Below are positions 62,401-64,000 of a DNA stretch of 64,000 nt, piece after piece. The position numbers and the translations under genes are program-made. Position 1 is the stretch's first letter; the number at the start of each line of letters is the position of its first letter. The notes below the pieces were generated by a model that did not search any database, was not told the DNA's origin, and saw only the letters and a list, made by a program, of their open reading frames with translations. The stretch is from Phoenix dactylifera (Eukaryota; Streptophyta; Magnoliopsida; Arecales; Arecaceae). Where the stretch lies: NCBI RefSeq assembly GCF_009389715.1, contig NW_024067666.1, forward strand, positions 3,699,001 to 3,763,000, in the 5' to 3' direction.

Positions 62401-63952
62401 GTAACCATTTCAAGGTCTCCAGAAAACGTAAAAGACAGCAGGATCAAAAAAATTTAGCATGCCTGTTATAGCAGGAAAAGGTCATGTCTAGACAAAAACT
62501 GTGAGAGACTTTTAAATAACATTTCACAAATATTATTGTTCATTGTCAGTATGCAAAGCATACCTCCTATTCATTTCCCTCAACAACAGCATCATATCCT
62601 TTCCTTAAACAAAAATCTTAAGATTTAAAAAAAGAATGGTCCAAATCAATGTGATTATGTTTGGCATATTGATAAGCTTTCAGTAGGCAATATTGGATAT
62701 GCGAAAATGAAAAAGCATGACAAATAAGATGTTTAAAAGGTGACACTGTGAGAGACATCGAAATGATAGTAATAGTCTTCATGTTCATGACTTTACCTCC
62801 CCATAACCCCCCACCTCCCATAAAAAAAGAAAAAAGAAAAGAAAAAAAAACAGAATCAATAGTTGTGTGAGTCATAAGCTTGGTTCACTTTGCTTGTTGA
62901 ACAATGACCAAGTCATATAAAGCCCACGAATAAGGATAGGGATGGTTGGGGATTAGTATATACATGTTGAATGGACGGATGCCTGTCATGACCATGAAAC
63001 GCATGAAATAAGGTATCCCAGAGAATAAAAAAACTCTAATTGATGCTGGATAGAAACAAGAAATGAAAGAATAAGGTGAAATGGCTTAAGGATATGATGG
63101 TTCTATCCTACAAGGACACTTCCGATGCAATGAAGTCTATAAGGATAGCTCACAAAAAAGTTACCAACAGTCATTACATGCTAGCAAGAAGAGTAAATGG
63201 GGAAATAAAAGTAGATATAGGAATAAAGAATTGCTAGAAGCTGGTGATTCTAGGAGAATTATACTACAACGTAATCAACTATGACCCAGTTTGGTATAAA
63301 TTAGTAATTAACACACCAACTCCACACAAACATACAGCTTAAATATAGAAATATCAATTTATTTCTCGGTTTAACAAACATAATTAACCAACAATTCAAT
63401 ATAAACATACAGTTTAAAAGAGAACAATATCGATTGATTCTCTACGGAAACATCTTCATCGATTAGGGGATTAATATGAACCCATAAGAAAAAAGAACCA
63501 CGCAGTTTTTCTGAGTGCAAAAGAGTTGTCCATAGTGAAATCAAAGTTAACACCAAATGCACCACCAACACCAACAGAACACCAAACCTTCCCAAATTTT
63601 AACGCCACAAAAGAAAGGAGAAAGTACCTGCAACATCCCGGCAATCATAATTGCCTCGATACACAGTACCATAAGTGCCTTGTGCTACAACATAACGTAT
63701 TTCCAACTGGGAGAGGTCAATCTCCCAGTCTTCTTTGGATCTCTGAGCACCATCCTTGTCCTTGCTCCATGCCTTAGTCAGATGATTCTCCAGCTGAATA
63801 TCCAAGCTCTTTAGATCAATCTTGTCGGCCCTAAAGAACATATCTTTACTGCTAAAGCTCCCAAACCCCTTAAATTTCGATCTAAATCCCTTCTCCTTCA
63901 CTTCAGCAGCAGTTTCCACAACTCCATCTTTCTCTTTACTCCGTAAATCCAT
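59495..63952 (-). CDS. Raf-like protein kinase, MRK1 type (plant MAPKKK-related)
   Basis: Six exons on the minus strand: 63952-63628, 61147-61026, 60740-60532, 60437-60263, 60026-59892 and 59701-59495; 1173 nt, 390 aa, all GT-AG. It is a Ser/Thr (possibly dual-specificity) kinase of the plant Raf-like group, close to Arabidopsis MRK1. The start is ATGGATTTACGG ([10 protein letters not shown]). The N-terminal 80 residues are charged, then [22 protein letters not shown] begins the kinase domain. Catalytic parts are present: Gly-rich loop 92-97, ATP-binding K110 (VKLLDWGED), HRDVKTEN with D232, DFG 250-252 and APE 275-277. The fold ends near [15 protein letters not shown], followed by a short Cys-containing tail [11 protein letters not shown]. 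Intron 1 is about 2.5 kb. The cellular role of MRK1-type kinases is not well defined, so no pathway is claimed. Confidence 0.94.
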
Positions 63953-64000
63953 ACTGCCAAAGCGACCCAACACAATCCAAAACAAAGGTCCGGCAAAAGG

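Noticed and set aside
1-64000. CRISPR arrays, operons, ribosome-binding sites, phage or bacterial systems
   Set aside because: The window is plant nuclear DNA with spliced genes; none of the tandem repeats has the short-repeat/unique-spacer layout.

Overview
The window is nuclear DNA of a flowering plant, most likely a monocot and possibly a palm. The evidence is intron-rich genes whose exons join in frame as plant orthologues, a plant-type tRNA-Phe, and a dense background of Tat-lineage LTR, L1 LINE, hAT-like and TRIM elements. The species is inference only.

Layout. 1-7,644 is most of a Ty3/gypsy Tat-lineage element on the minus strand: tandem repeats in its 3' non-coding end, a 1,872-codon gag-pol frame and the 5' LTR; its far LTR lies beyond the left edge. 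7,645-10,275 holds small repeats (a hAT-type MITE, a 50-bp tandem repeat, another MITE-like element). 11,569-19,406 (minus) is a four-exon RING-H2 E3 ligase gene. 24,443-27,538 (plus) is a two-exon ALP1/HARBI1-like domesticated transposase gene. 30,400-36,664 (minus) is the 20S proteasome beta4 subunit gene PBD in three exons. 37,159-43,550 holds two truncated LINE copies with clean target-site duplications, a tRNA-Phe(GAA) gene, a four-copy 543-bp tandem array and a solo LTR. 46,364-49,730 (minus) is an 11-exon type I inositol polyphosphate 5-phosphatase gene. 50,500-59,490 is a gene-poor gap with a TRIM-like element. 59,495-63,952 (minus) is a six-exon Raf-like MRK1-type protein kinase gene.

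The five protein-coding gene models were rebuilt by hand from exon phases, GT-AG sites and recalled homologues. Each adds up to an uninterrupted frame: 223, 397, 204, 562 and 390 residues. They act in separate housekeeping or signalling roles (ubiquitination, Polycomb antagonism, proteolysis, phosphoinositide signalling, kinase signalling) and form no operon-like unit. From memory, three of them (5-phosphatase, MRK1, ALP1) have Arabidopsis counterparts side by side near At3g63240-At3g63270, so the window may preserve an old linkage block.

I found no convincing new biological system. The most notable signals are the perfect 4 x 543-bp array, the nested repeats in the Tat 3' end, the paired LINE insertions, the degraded DDE triad of the ALP1-like protein, and one unrecognised ORF at 28,336-28,713.
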